Assembly (NCBI RefSeq): GCF_900184225.1 | Contig: NZ_FXWZ01000002.1 | Span: 62,001 to 126,000, forward strand | Origin: Brevibacterium ihuae | GTDB lineage: Bacteria; Actinomycetota; Actinomycetes; Actinomycetales; Brevibacteriaceae | Reading direction: 5' to 3' | Length of the DNA stretch: 64,000 nt | Part shown: positions 24,953-33,732 of the stretch, piece after piece | How the letters are laid out: each line of letters starts with the position of its first letter | Numbering within the stretch: the stretch's first letter is position 1 | Position numbers and translations under genes: made by a program | Notes under the pieces: model-generated | Told to the model about the DNA's origin: nothing | The model's input: the letters and a program-made list of their open reading frames with translations, nothing else | Database searches by the model: none

Positions 24953-27166
24953 TCAGCGGAGTCCGAAGACGCTCGCCGGCCACAGGCGCGACCGCACGGC
25001 GGCCGCAGAGCCGGCGTCCTCGGCGAGGCCCTTCCGCAGCGCACGGAGGGTCTCGCGGACCTGCTCCGCATCGAGCGGCGTACGTACCTCACCGGCGTAG
25101 CGCGACTCGTCGACCGCGCGACCGATCGCCGCGAGCCCGTCCCGCTCCGGACCGGGGACGTGCTCGCCGAGCCGGGTGAGGTGCTCGTGGACGGTGGTCG
25201 CGGGAGCGAGCGGCCTGCCGTGATCGCGGGCGAGCGCCCGGATCTCCTCCCACACCCGCTCGGGATCGAGCGGTGTGCGGAGGCGGCGGCCCCGCAGGAC
25301 CAGGCGCAGCAGGGCCGGGAGCGCGAGGAGGAGGATCGCGAGTCCGATGAGCCCGACGACGAGCGGCCAGGAGACCCCGGAATCCGCGTCGGTGCCGCCG
25401 GTGGATTCCTCGGTCGGCTCGGCGGTGGGCCCAGCGGCGTCCTCTCCCTCGTCGCCGGCCTCCTCGGTGGTGGGCTCCGCGGTCGGTTCGGGGGATGCGG
25501 TCTCCTCGGCGTCCTCCTCGCCGCCGGACTCGGTCCAGGGCGGGGGAGTGCCGGCCGGGCCGCCCGGGGTGGGCTCGAAGCGCACCCAGCCGGTGCCCTC
25601 GAACCACAGCTCGGGCCAGGCGTGCGCCTGATTGATCCGCACCTCGTACTCACCCTCGCCGGTCGCGGTGCCGCCGGTGAAGCCGACGCCGATCCGCGCG
25701 GGGATGCCGAGCGAACGGGCCATCGCGGTCATCGCGCCGGAGAACTGCACGCAGTAACCCTGCTTGTCCTCGAGGAAGTCGGCGAGCACGTCGCCCGAGG
25801 CGTCCTCGGGCGCATCGGTGGAATAGGTGAACTCATCGGAGCGGAAGTACTCCTGGAGCGCGACGGCCTTCTCCCACTCGTTCTCCGCGCCGGCGGTGAC
25901 CTCGTCGGCGGTGTCGGCGATGACCTCGGGGGTGTCGTCGGGGAGGGCGAGGAGGTCGGCGAACTCGGTGGACGACACCGGAGCCGCGTCGCGCAGGGAC
26001 TCCGCGGTGGGCTCGACCGAGAGATAGTCGACACCGTACTGCGCGCCGGCGGTGATCTCGCCGTTGCCGACGATCGTCAGCGTCTGCGGGTCGTAGATCC
26101 AGCGCCGGGACACCCCGTCGACGAGGGTGGGCGCATAGGGCGCGGGGAGGTGCTGCTGGTCGAGGTCGACGATGTCGATGTCGGCGCGCCGCTCGGCGGT
26201 GCGGGTGTCCTGCGACACCCCGGGCGCCGAGGGCAGGCCCTCGACGGCCACCGCGAAGGGGTCGAGGTCGAACTCGGCGGGCATCCACGTCGTGCCGTCG
26301 AAATCGCTCACCGAGGTGAGCCGGACCGGCGGGGCGAGCGGGTCGTCGGTGGTGTACGTGAAGGCGACGGTCTCGTCGTCGGAGGTGAGATCGGAGCGGA
26401 GATCGAGGAACGGGTTGATCACCGTGAGATCGCCCTGGGCGCTCACCGGCTGGTCGGGGCGCACGGAGATGTCCGGCAGGAGCACGGGCAGCCCGACGCC
26501 GAGCGCGAGCGCGAGCGCCCCGGCGGTGATAGCCGTGACCGGGGAGCGCAGGTGCGCCGACCCGATGTACGAGGACAGCATGAGGATGAGGAACGCGGCG
26601 GCGATGGTCGCGAAGTGCCACCACTGCAGCTCGCGCGGAGCGAGGAGCACCGGGATGATGTACACGAGGAGCAGGAGGATGCCCGCGACCTTGGGCGCTC
26701 GGATGTCGGAGACGAGGCCGTCGATGAGCATGGTGATGAGACCGAACCCGACGGTGAGGATGGTCCGGAACCCCGGGGTGCTCTCCGCCGGCGCGGTGGT
26801 CCGGTAGATGTCGTCGATGCCGGTCGCGAGCTCGCCGAACAGCGCCCCGAACGAGGAGCCGGTCGGCAGCACGCCGGCGGCGAGCGTGCCGGGCACGCAC
26901 AGGTAGACCGCCGCGAGCACGGCGACGACGAACTGCGCGATCACCGTGAGGCCGGAGGCCCGCAGGGCCGGGACGGCGCGGAACAGCACGCCGGTGAGGA
27001 CGACGATCGCGACCATGACGATCACCTGGACGAGCCACGCGGTGTCGGTGAACACGGCGCTCATGCTCGTCGCGGCGAGCAGCATCGCGACGAGCACGAC
27101 GAGGCCGGGGAGGAAGACGGGCGGAGCGTGCCCGGCGCTCGGGTCCGCGGCGGGGGCGGCGGTCAT
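24953..27166 (-). CDS. Membrane transglutaminase-like protein (DUF3488/TgpA type)
   Basis: 737 residues. An N-terminal bundle of about seven transmembrane helices (the DUF3488 part) precedes an extracytoplasmic region. The transglutaminase-like core (about 440-580) carries the catalytic Cys in QGYCVQFSG and the His in NQAHAWPELWF; the third residue is Glu in WVRFEPTP, a substitution common in actinobacterial relatives. A Glu/Pro/Thr-rich linker, one more helix (WPLVVGLIGLAILLLALP) and a cytoplasmic DUF4129-like tail follow. The ATG at 27166 overlaps the DUF58 stop, with AAGGAG 8 bp upstream. It is the last gene of a moxR-DUF58-tgm operon; the substrate is unknown. Confidence 0.85.
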   Translation of the reverse strand: MTAAPAADPSAGHAPPVFLPGLVVLVAMLLAATSMSAVFTDTAWLVQVIVMVAIVVLTGVLFRAVPALRASGLTVIAQFVVAVLAAVYLCVPGTLAAGVLPTGSSFGALFGELATGIDDIYRTTAPAESTPGFRTILTVGFGLITMLIDGLVSDIRAPKVAGILLLLVYIIPVLLAPRELQWWHFATIAAAFLILMLSSYIGSAHLRSPVTAITAGALALALGVGLPVLLPDISVRPDQPVSAQGDLTVINPFLDLRSDLTSDDETVAFTYTTDDPLAPPVRLTSVSDFDGTTWMPAEFDLDPFAVAVEGLPSAPGVSQDTRTAERRADIDIVDLDQQHLPAPYAPTLVDGVSRRWIYDPQTLTIVGNGEITAGAQYGVDYLSVEPTAESLRDAAPVSSTEFADLLALPDDTPEVIADTADEVTAGAENEWEKAVALQEYFRSDEFTYSTDAPEDASGDVLADFLEDKQGYCVQFSGAMTAMARSLGIPARIGVGFTGGTATGEGEYEVRINQAHAWPELWFEGTGWVRFEPTPGGPAGTPPPWTESGGEEDAEETASPEPTAEPTTEEAGDEGEDAAGPTAEPTEESTGGTDADSGVSWPLVVGLIGLAILLLALPALLRLVLRGRRLRTPLDPERVWEEIRALARDHGRPLAPATTVHEHLTRLGEHVPGPERDGLAAIGRAVDESRYAGEVRTPLDAEQVRETLRALRKGLAEDAGSAAAVRSRLWPASVFGLR

Positions 27167-28308
27167 CGGCGGCTCCTTCGCGATCGGGTCCAGGGGGCCG
27201 GCAGGGCGAGGTCGTGGCCGAACAGCTCGCAATCGAGACCTGCCGGGCTCTCGACCTGGTCGGCGGTGAGCCGGCGCACGGAGGTCGTGCGCGGCAGGCG
27301 GCCGGCGATCTCGTCGGCGCGTGCGCCGTCGGGGGCGCACACGATCGCCGACACCACCGAGCCGAGCCGTCCGAGCTCGGCGGGCAGCTCCCGGCCGCCG
27401 ACCTCGTACCGCGCGGTGGCGAGCCGCAGGCGGTCCTCGCCGCGGCGACCCGACAGGACCTCGCGGTGCCCGCCGAGGTAGAGGATGACGTCGTACCCGG
27501 CGCGCAGATAGGCGTGCGTCGTCGAGGCGGCGCCGGACACGAGCACCTCGGTGGGGTGCTCGTGGGCGGTGAGCCCCGCGGTGTCGAGGACGACTGCGGC
27601 GAACGGGGTCTCCTCCTCTGCCTCCTGGCGGACCATGAGCTCCCCGGTGCGGGCGGTGGAGGCCCAGTGGATGTGGCGCAGGTCGTCGCCGGGGACGTAC
27701 TCGCGGGTGTGGAAATCACGGCTCGTGTCCCCGCGCACGACCTGCGGGCTGTCGCTCATCGGACGGGCGATCCCGGCCGACACCGGCAGGCCGACGTGCT
27801 GGATCGGGGTCGACACCGCGACGGGGTGCTCGCGGTGGATGGTCTTCGTCACGCTGCACAGGCCGAAGGGGCCGTCGATGACGGAGCGCACCGCCTGCAC
27901 GCCGGACATGCCGCGCCGGGTGGGGAGGAAGTCGGCGTCGATGGTGATCGTGCCGCCGGGCGCCATGCCCGGGACCCGCAGCCCCCGGGTCTCCCCGAAG
28001 CCCTCCTGCGGCTCGAGCTCGACGTCGAAGGCGCCGAGCGACAGCGGGGTCCGGTTGGTCAGGGTGGCGCGCACGTCGAGCGGGGTGCCGAGCTCGGCGA
28101 CCGGGATCCCGTCGACGCGGCGGGCGCGGGCGTCGAGGGAGGCGGCGAGACGGGCACCGGAGAAGAACGCGAGCACGACGCTCAGCAGCACGAGCCCGAG
28201 GAGGAGGATCCCCGCCGGGAGGAGGCCGGGCAGGGAGAAGCGGTAGGCCGCGACGCACAGCGTGATCCCGGCCAGGGTGAAGACGATGCCGGCAGTGGTC
28301 AGGCGCAT
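27163..28308 (-). CDS. DUF58 domain protein
   Basis: 381 residues. Two N-terminal transmembrane helices are followed by the beta-rich extracellular-type segment and the DUF58 core motif 'DFHTREYVPGDDLRHIHW', with TARTGELMVRQ after it. The C-terminal part is a von Willebrand A-like fold (VVLDTAG). DUF58 proteins work with MoxR ATPases in chaperone-like complexes, as established for the family in outline only. Start and stop both overlap neighbours (ATGA), so moxR, DUF58 and transglutaminase genes are translationally coupled. Confidence 0.85.
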   Translation of the reverse strand: MRLTTAGIVFTLAGITLCVAAYRFSLPGLLPAGILLLGLVLLSVVLAFFSGARLAASLDARARRVDGIPVAELGTPLDVRATLTNRTPLSLGAFDVELEPQEGFGETRGLRVPGMAPGGTITIDADFLPTRRGMSGVQAVRSVIDGPFGLCSVTKTIHREHPVAVSTPIQHVGLPVSAGIARPMSDSPQVVRGDTSRDFHTREYVPGDDLRHIHWASTARTGELMVRQEAEEETPFAAVVLDTAGLTAHEHPTEVLVSGAASTTHAYLRAGYDVILYLGGHREVLSGRRGEDRLRLATARYEVGGRELPAELGRLGSVVSAIVCAPDGARADEIAGRLPRTTSVRRLTADQVESPAGLDCELFGHDLALPAPWTRSRRSRR

Positions 28309-29381
28309 CAGTGCACGGGGGTGCGCGACAGGACCTCGGACACGATCTGGGCCGAGGCCCGCGGATCGTCGTCGTCCCGGGCGATGACGCGGTGGGCGAG
28401 GACGTCGACGGCGAGGGACTGGACGTCGTCGGGGGTGACGTAGGACCGGCCGCTGAGCACCGCGAGCGCCTTGGCGGCGCGCAGGAGCTGGACGCCGCCG
28501 CGCGGGGAGGCGCCGAGCGCGACCCCCGGATCGCGCCGGGTCGCCTCGAGGAGCGCCACGATGTACGTCCGCAGCTCGGGGGTCGCGGTGATCCGGCGCA
28601 CGGTGTCGCGCGCCTGCATGATCGAGTCGAGGCTCGTCACCGCCCGGAGCCCGGCGAGCGGGTCGTGGTCGACGTGGTGGTCGAGCATGTCGACCTCCGC
28701 CCGGGCGCTCGGGTAGCCGATCGAGATCCGGGCCATGAAGCGGTCGCGCTGCGCCTCGGGGAGGGAGTACGTGCCCTCCATGTCGATGGGGTTCTGGGTC
28801 GCGACGACCATGAACGGGTCGGGCATCCGGTAGGTCGTGCCGTCGATGCTCGCCTGCGACTCCGCCATGCACTCGAGCATCGCCGACTGGGTCTTGGGCG
28901 AGGCGCGGTTGATCTCGTCGGCGATGACGATGTTGGCGAACACCGGTCCCGGCCGGAACTCGAAGTGCCGCGACTCCTGATTGAACAGGTTGACGCCGAG
29001 CACGTCGGAGGGGAGGAGATCGGGGGTGAACTGGATGCGGCGCACCGAGCCGTCGACCACCCGGCCGAGCGACTTCGCGAGCAGCGTCTTGCCCACGCCC
29101 GGCACGTCCTCGAGGAGGAGGTGGCCGCCGGCGAGCAGGGTGATGAGCGCGAGACGCACCGCGTGGTCCTTGCCCTCGAGCACGGAGTTCATCGCCTGGC
29201 GGGCCTCGCCGGCGATCTGCTGCACCTGCGCGAGCGCGGGATCGGCGGTCTGGGAGCCCACGCCGACGAGGGAGCGGGTGTCGCCGGTCGCGGCCGACTG
29301 CTGCGGCGCGACGGAGGGATAGCCCTCGGTGCGGGCGGCGCGGCGCGAGAGGGGCTGTGCGGGATCACTCGGATAGCTCAT
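28308..29381 (-). CDS. MoxR-family AAA ATPase
   Basis: 357 residues. Walker A is EDVPGVGKTLLAKS and Walker B IVIADEINRASPK. Sensor and family motifs follow (MVVATQNPIDMEGTYSLPEAQ, RDRFM), and the C-terminal lid has ASPRGGVQLLRAAKALA. MoxR ATPases assist the maturation of partner complexes containing VWA proteins, here probably the DUF58 protein encoded next. The ATG at 29381 is chosen since the sequence upstream of it (to 29570) is not conserved-looking. An MraZ-like site lies about 175 bp upstream on its strand. Confidence 0.9.
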   Translation of the reverse strand: MSYPSDPAQPLSRRAARTEGYPSVAPQQSAATGDTRSLVGVGSQTADPALAQVQQIAGEARQAMNSVLEGKDHAVRLALITLLAGGHLLLEDVPGVGKTLLAKSLGRVVDGSVRRIQFTPDLLPSDVLGVNLFNQESRHFEFRPGPVFANIVIADEINRASPKTQSAMLECMAESQASIDGTTYRMPDPFMVVATQNPIDMEGTYSLPEAQRDRFMARISIGYPSARAEVDMLDHHVDHDPLAGLRAVTSLDSIMQARDTVRRITATPELRTYIVALLEATRRDPGVALGASPRGGVQLLRAAKALAVLSGRSYVTPDDVQSLAVDVLAHRVIARDDDDPRASAQIVSEVLSRTPVH

Positions 29382-29554
29382 CCGTCCATTGTCGCGCACC
29401 CGGCCCGCGGGCTCCACTCCGGGCGCCGGGCCGCCCTCCCGGCGGGCCGCCGTCGAGGGCGCTCCCCACCTCCCTCCACCGCGCCCGCCGGCCCTCCGAT
29501 CGGCCGCTCCGGAGCGTCCCGGGAGGGCCCGAGGCCGCTGGGTCGGATAAATCA

Positions 29555-29569
29555 CCCCACTTTCCTCCA
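29555..29569 (-). promoter_or_regulatory. Second MraZ-type box, facing moxR
   Basis: On the minus strand TGGAG (29569-29565), 5 bp, TGGGG (29559-29555): two repeats with the same 10-bp spacing as the box before mraZ, but oriented toward the moxR operon. Confidence 0.45.
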
Positions 29570-29630
29570 CATATGTGACCTGGGAAAACTCAACTTTTCT
29601 ACGGCATTCAGGGAAAAGTCAGGCGAAAGG

Positions 29631-29655
29631 TGGGGGAAAGTGGAGTACAGTGGGA
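29631..29655 (+). promoter_or_regulatory. MraZ box with overlapping -10 of the dcw cluster
   Basis: Three pentamers, TGGGG, TGGAG and TGGGA, separated by 5 bp each, match the MraZ operator known from E. coli (TGGGN repeats with N5 spacers). A -10 candidate TACAGT (29646-29651) lies within the box, so bound MraZ would block initiation: autorepression is inferred. Confidence 0.75.
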
Positions 29656-29695
29656 GGCATCGGAGCCGATTGGGTTTCGAGAGGGGTGAGACGGC

Positions 29696-30127
29696 ATGTT
29701 CTTGGGCACGCATATGCAGCGGCTCGATGACAAGGGCCGGCTCATCCTGCCCGCGAAGTTTCGAGAGGAGCTCGCGAACGGACTCGTCCTCACCCGGGGT
29801 CAGGAGCACTGCCTCACCCTGTTCTCCGCCCGGGAGTTCGAATCCGTCCACGAGCAGATGCGCGCGGCGCCCATGACCAGCAAGGACGCCCGCGACTATC
29901 TGCGCATGTTCCTCTCCGGGGCCTCGGCCGAGCAGCCGGACAAGCAGGGGCGGATCACCATTCCGCAGATCCTGCGGCAGTACGCCTCGCTCGACCGCGA
30001 CCTCGCGGTCATCGGCATGGGAAACCGCGTCGAGATCTGGGACGCCCCCACCTGGGAGCGGTACCTGACCGAGACGGAGCAGGGATTCGCCGAGCGAACC
30101 GACGAGGTGATTCCCGGAGTGATCTGA
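29696..30127 (+). CDS. mraZ: Transcriptional regulator MraZ
   Basis: 143 residues, with two SpoVT/AbrB-like repeats: [23 protein letters not shown] in the first and the [14 protein letters not shown]-type second copy (here [11 protein letters not shown]). It forms a ring that binds TGGGN repeats and represses the dcw operon. GAGGGGTGAG lies before the ATG at 29696. An MraZ box is present 40 bp upstream of its own start. First gene of the cluster, followed after 178 bp by rsmH. Confidence 0.96.
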   Translation: MFLGTHMQRLDDKGRLILPAKFREELANGLVLTRGQEHCLTLFSAREFESVHEQMRAAPMTSKDARDYLRMFLSGASAEQPDKQGRITIPQILRQYASLDRDLAVIGMGNRVEIWDAPTWERYLTETEQGFAERTDEVIPGVI

Positions 30128-30166
30128 GCACTCGGTCGAGATCCTCGTCCGCCACCGGTTCTGGGG

Positions 30167-30216
30167 CACTTCCCCGGTTCCAGAGCCACGGGTCCTGTCA
30201 CACTTCCCCGGTGCCA
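30167..30216 (+). repeat. Direct repeat between mraZ and rsmH
   Basis: CACTTCCCCGGTTCCAG at 30167 recurs at 30201 as CACTTCCCCGGTGCCAG, 34 bp apart, one mismatch. No role is known; nothing else is recognised in this 178-bp gap. Confidence 0.5.
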
Positions 30217-30305
30217 GGGCAGCGGGCGGGCGAGGTTCTGGATCGAGTGACGGATCGCCGGACCGACAGTGCCGCGAGGCACGCGAACGCCGTGAGGAGG
30301 AGTCC

Positions 30306-31280
30306 GTGGCCGAGGCCCGTCACACCCCCGTGCTGCTCGACCGCTGCGTCGACCTCCTCGGCATCGGCATCGCCGCCGCCCGCGAGGCCGGGCGCACCCC
30401 GGTCGTCGTCGACGCGACCCTCGGGATGGGCGGGCACGCCGCAGGGGTGCTCGCCGCGCACCCGGACGTCGTGCTCCTCGGGATCGACCGCGACCCGGAG
30501 GCGATCGCCCTCGCCGGTGCGCGCCTCGCCCCGTTCGGAGAGCGCTTCATCGGCGTCCACGGCACCGACGAGATCATCCCCGAGGCGCTCGCCGCGCACG
30601 GGTACGACCGGATCTCCGGAGCGCTGTTCGACCTCGGCGTGAGCTCGCTGCAGCTCGACGAGGACGAGCGCGGGTTCTCCTACTCCCGTCCCGCCCCGCT
30701 CGACATGCGGATGAATCCGGAGGACCCGCTCACCGCGGCCGATGTCCTCAACACCTATCCGGAGGCCGAGATCGCCCGCATCCTCGCCGAGTACGGGGAG
30801 GAGCGCTTCGCGCGGAAGATCGCCCGCGTCGTCGTCGCCGACCGCGACGAGGACCCGTGGCGCACCTCGGACCGGCTCGCCGCGATGCTCCAGCGCGTCA
30901 TCCCCGAGCCCCGGAACGCGCGCAAGCGCTCCCACCCGGCCAAGCGGACCTTCCAGGCGCTGCGCATCGAGGTCAACCGCGAGCTTGCGATCCTCGAGGA
31001 GGCGCTCCCGGCCGTGCTCGCCGCCCTCCACGTCGGCGGGGTGTGCGTCGTCGAGTCCTACCAGTCGCTCGAGGACGCCATCGTCAAGCGGGTGTTCCGG
31101 GCCGGGACGACCTCCCAGGCCCCGCCCGAGCTGCCGGTCGTCCCCGAGCACCTGCAGCCGTGGCTGTCCGAGATCACCCGCGGCGCCGAGAAGGCCGACG
31201 CCGCGGAGATCGAGTCCAACCCCCGGGCCGCGAGCGTGCGCCTGCGGGCCGTGCGCAAGACGAGGGAGCCGGCATCATGA
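30306..31280 (+). CDS. rsmH: 16S rRNA m4C1402 methyltransferase RsmH (MraW)
   Basis: 324 residues. It methylates N4 of cytidine 1402 in 16S rRNA, using SAM. HTPVLLDR opens the protein; VDATLGMGGHAAGVL is the SAM-binding motif I; LFDLGVSSLQLD and GFSYSRPAPLDMRM are family signatures, and the C-terminus has FQALRIEVNREL. The GTG at 30306 follows GAGGAGGAG at a good distance. Its stop overlaps the ftsL start (ATGA). Confidence 0.96.
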   Translation: MAEARHTPVLLDRCVDLLGIGIAAAREAGRTPVVVDATLGMGGHAAGVLAAHPDVVLLGIDRDPEAIALAGARLAPFGERFIGVHGTDEIIPEALAAHGYDRISGALFDLGVSSLQLDEDERGFSYSRPAPLDMRMNPEDPLTAADVLNTYPEAEIARILAEYGEERFARKIARVVVADRDEDPWRTSDRLAAMLQRVIPEPRNARKRSHPAKRTFQALRIEVNRELAILEEALPAVLAALHVGGVCVVESYQSLEDAIVKRVFRAGTTSQAPPELPVVPEHLQPWLSEITRGAEKADAAEIESNPRAASVRLRAVRKTREPAS

Positions 31281-31831
31281 GTCCACTCGCCCAGGCCGTC
31301 CACACCGCCCCCGCCCGGAAGCGCGCCGCGACCCCGCTGCGCGACGAAGATGTCGCCCGGCTGCGCCTCGTCGTCCCGCAGGTCGCCCGGCGCCGGGTGT
31401 CGTTCTCCGCGGTGTGCGTCCTGCTCGTCGCAGCGGGGATCTTCGGCGTCCTCCTCCTCAACATCGCGATCTCCCACAGCACCTACCGGGTCGAGCAGCT
31501 CACCGCCGAGCAGTCCCGGCTCCACGAGGAGCGCGACCGCCTCACCGAGGACATCTCCTACCGCGAGAGCCCGCAGAACATCGCCGCCGCCGCGGAGGAG
31601 CTCGGTCTCGAGCGCGACCTCACGCCGGAGTACATCCGGCTGTCCGACGGGGAGGTGCTCTCGCCCGGTTCGGTTCCCGGCAACCGCCTGCGAAATCCCT
31701 CAACCGTGCCCGGCCCGCGCGCCGATGCCCGCCAGGACGTCCGTCCGAACCTACGATCGGAGGAGACGCTCCCCGCGGTCGGGGGAGGGTCGCCCGACAT
31801 GACCGCGCCGAGCCAGCGCAGCCCGGAATGA
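31277..31831 (+). CDS. ftsL: Cell division protein FtsL-like
   Basis: 184 residues with a bitopic layout: cytoplasmic basic N-terminus (about 40 residues), one transmembrane helix (about 42-62, VCVLLVAAGIFGVLLLNIAI), a heptad-rich coiled coil (about 65-110) and an extended tail. Sequence identity across FtsL proteins is low; the call rests on topology and position between rsmH and ftsI. The tail is longer than in E. coli, as usual in Actinobacteria. It is coupled to rsmH by a 4-bp overlap. FtsL recruits the FtsW/FtsI synthase with FtsQ. Confidence 0.85.
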   Translation: MSPLAQAVHTAPARKRAATPLRDEDVARLRLVVPQVARRRVSFSAVCVLLVAAGIFGVLLLNIAISHSTYRVEQLTAEQSRLHEERDRLTEDISYRESPQNIAAAAEELGLERDLTPEYIRLSDGEVLSPGSVPGNRLRNPSTVPGPRADARQDVRPNLRSEETLPAVGGGSPDMTAPSQRSPE

Positions 31832-31866
31832 CACGACCGATGCACTGACGAAGGAGAGGGACGCGG

Positions 31867-33732
31867 ATGACGACGGTGAGCCCCCAGCGCCGCACCTCCG
31901 GCGCCGCGTCGTCCTCCCGCTCCTCGCGCACCTCCTCCCGCTCCTTGCGCCCGGGCCCGCCGCGCTCCGGTGCCCGGCGTCCGGCCGGCGGCCCGCCGGA
32001 CCCGCGCCGCCGGATGCGGCTGCTCGTCCTCGCCGCGGTCATCGTGCTCCTCGTCATCGCGGGCAAGCTCGTCGCGATCCAGGGCATGGACACGATGAAG
32101 CTCGCGCAGGAGGCGCTCGACTCCCGCCTCGTCACCAAGCCGCTCCCGGCCGCCCGCGGGGTCATCACCGGTGCGGACGGGACCGTGCTCGCCGACAACG
32201 CGATGCGCTACCGGGTCGTCGTCGACCAGCAGAACATCGCGCGCTACACCGATGCCGACGGCGAGCTCATCGGCGCCTGGGGCGCGGCGCAGGCGATGGC
32301 CGGGCCGCTCGACACCGATCCCGGCCTCCTGCTGCCCGAGCTCGCCGGCGATCGGCTGTGGAACCCCGTGGCCGAAGGCCTGACGAGCGAGGTGTGGAAC
32401 GAGATCGACGCCCTCGACATCCCCGGGGTGAGCATGGAGGAGTACTCCATCCGCACGTATCCCGCCGGCGCGGTGGGCGGCAACCTCATGGGATTCATCG
32501 GCACCGACGGGCAGGCGCTCGCCGGCCTCGAGCTCGAGTACGACGAATCCCTCCAGGGGCGCGACGGCGAGCAGCAGTACGAGCGCGGACTCGCCGGCGA
32601 CATGATCCCGCTCGGGGACAGCAACCTCGTGCCGGCCCGCAACGGCACCGGACTCCGGCTCACCATCGACCCCACCATCCAGTACTACGCGCAGCAGGCG
32701 ATCGCCGACCAGGCGGAGGAGCACGAGGCCGAATGGGCCTCGATCGTCGTCGAGGAGGTCGGCACCGGCCGGATCCTCGCCGCGGCCGAGGCGCCGAGCG
32801 TCGACCCGAACCACCCCGGCGCCGTCGATGCCGACGACCGGGGGTCGCGGATCTTCACCGGGATGTTCGAGCCCGGGTCGACGGCGAAGATGATCACCGC
32901 CGCAGCCCTCATCGAGGAGGGCCTCGTCACCCCGACGACCGAATTCACCGTCCCCGACCGCTGGACGGCGCCCAACGGCGAGGAGTTCCGCGACTCGAGC
33001 GCGCACGCCGATCAGCAGCTCACCTTCGCCGGCATCCTCATGAACTCGTCGAACACCGGGACGATCCTCGCCGGGGACAAGCTCTCCCTGCAGCAGCGCC
33101 ACGACTACATGCGGGACTTCGGATTCGGGGAGGACCCCGCCGTCGAGTTCCCGGGATCGACCGGCGGCATCCTCCACCCGTACGACGAGTGGGACGGCCG
33201 GACGAAGTACACGGTGATGTTCGGTCAGGGGATGTCCGGCACCGCGCTCCAGACCACCTCGGCGTTCGCGACGATCGCCAACGGGGGAGTGCGGATGCCC
33301 TCCCAGCTCGTGTCCGGCATGGTCGACGACTCCGGCACGGTGACCCCGGTGCCGCAGGGCTCCGGCCAGCGGGTGGTGTCCGAGGACACCGCCGAGCAGG
33401 TGCTCTCCATGCTCGAGGCCACGGTCGCGGAGGGCACCGGCACCAACGCCGCAGTGCCGGGCTACCGCGTGGGCGGCAAGACCGGCACCTCGCAGGCTCC
33501 CGCGGACTCCGGCGGCGGCTACGACGGCTACACCGCGTCGTTCGTCGGCGTCGCCCCGATCGAGGACCCCCGCATCGCGGTGTCGGTGACCTTGCAGCGA
33601 CCGCGCAAGGGCTACTACGGTGGATCGGCTGCGGCACCCGTGTTCTCCGACGTCACCGGATTCACCCTCCGGCACCTCCGGGTCCCGCCCTCGACCACCG
33701 CACCCGAACTCCCGCCGGAGGAATGGAACTGA
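31867..33732 (+). CDS. ftsI: Peptidoglycan transpeptidase FtsI (PBP3, class B)
   Basis: 621 residues. A Ser/Arg/Pro-rich cytoplasmic tail of about 50 residues, one transmembrane helix (LLVLAAVIVLLVIAGKLVAI), a PBP dimerisation domain (AARGVITGADGTVLADN), then the penicillin-binding transpeptidase domain: S338 in PGSTAKM, SSN in MNSSNTG, and KTGTS with K538. It crosslinks septal peptidoglycan as partner of FtsW. AAGGAGAGGG precedes the ATG at 31867. The stop overlaps the preferred murE start. Confidence 0.95.
   Translation: MTTVSPQRRTSGAASSSRSSRTSSRSLRPGPPRSGARRPAGGPPDPRRRMRLLVLAAVIVLLVIAGKLVAIQGMDTMKLAQEALDSRLVTKPLPAARGVITGADGTVLADNAMRYRVVVDQQNIARYTDADGELIGAWGAAQAMAGPLDTDPGLLLPELAGDRLWNPVAEGLTSEVWNEIDALDIPGVSMEEYSIRTYPAGAVGGNLMGFIGTDGQALAGLELEYDESLQGRDGEQQYERGLAGDMIPLGDSNLVPARNGTGLRLTIDPTIQYYAQQAIADQAEEHEAEWASIVVEEVGTGRILAAAEAPSVDPNHPGAVDADDRGSRIFTGMFEPGSTAKMITAAALIEEGLVTPTTEFTVPDRWTAPNGEEFRDSSAHADQQLTFAGILMNSSNTGTILAGDKLSLQQRHDYMRDFGFGEDPAVEFPGSTGGILHPYDEWDGRTKYTVMFGQGMSGTALQTTSAFATIANGGVRMPSQLVSGMVDDSGTVTPVPQGSGQRVVSEDTAEQVLSMLEATVAEGTGTNAAVPGYRVGGKTGTSQAPADSGGGYDGYTASFVGVAPIEDPRIAVSVTLQRPRKGYYGGSAAAPVFSDVTGFTLRHLRVPPSTTAPELPPEEWN

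Larger units (their letters stand above)
29382..29695. promoter_or_regulatory. Divergent moxR / mraZ control region
   Basis: 314 bp without a gene. The left 140 bp is GC-rich and shows nothing I can name. The right 150 bp is unusually AT-rich for this genome and holds the mraZ promoter and two MraZ-type repeat arrays, one on each strand. T-G-G-G-N pentamers recur in 10-bp phase (29581, 29631, 29641, 29651, 29671). Confidence 0.6.
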
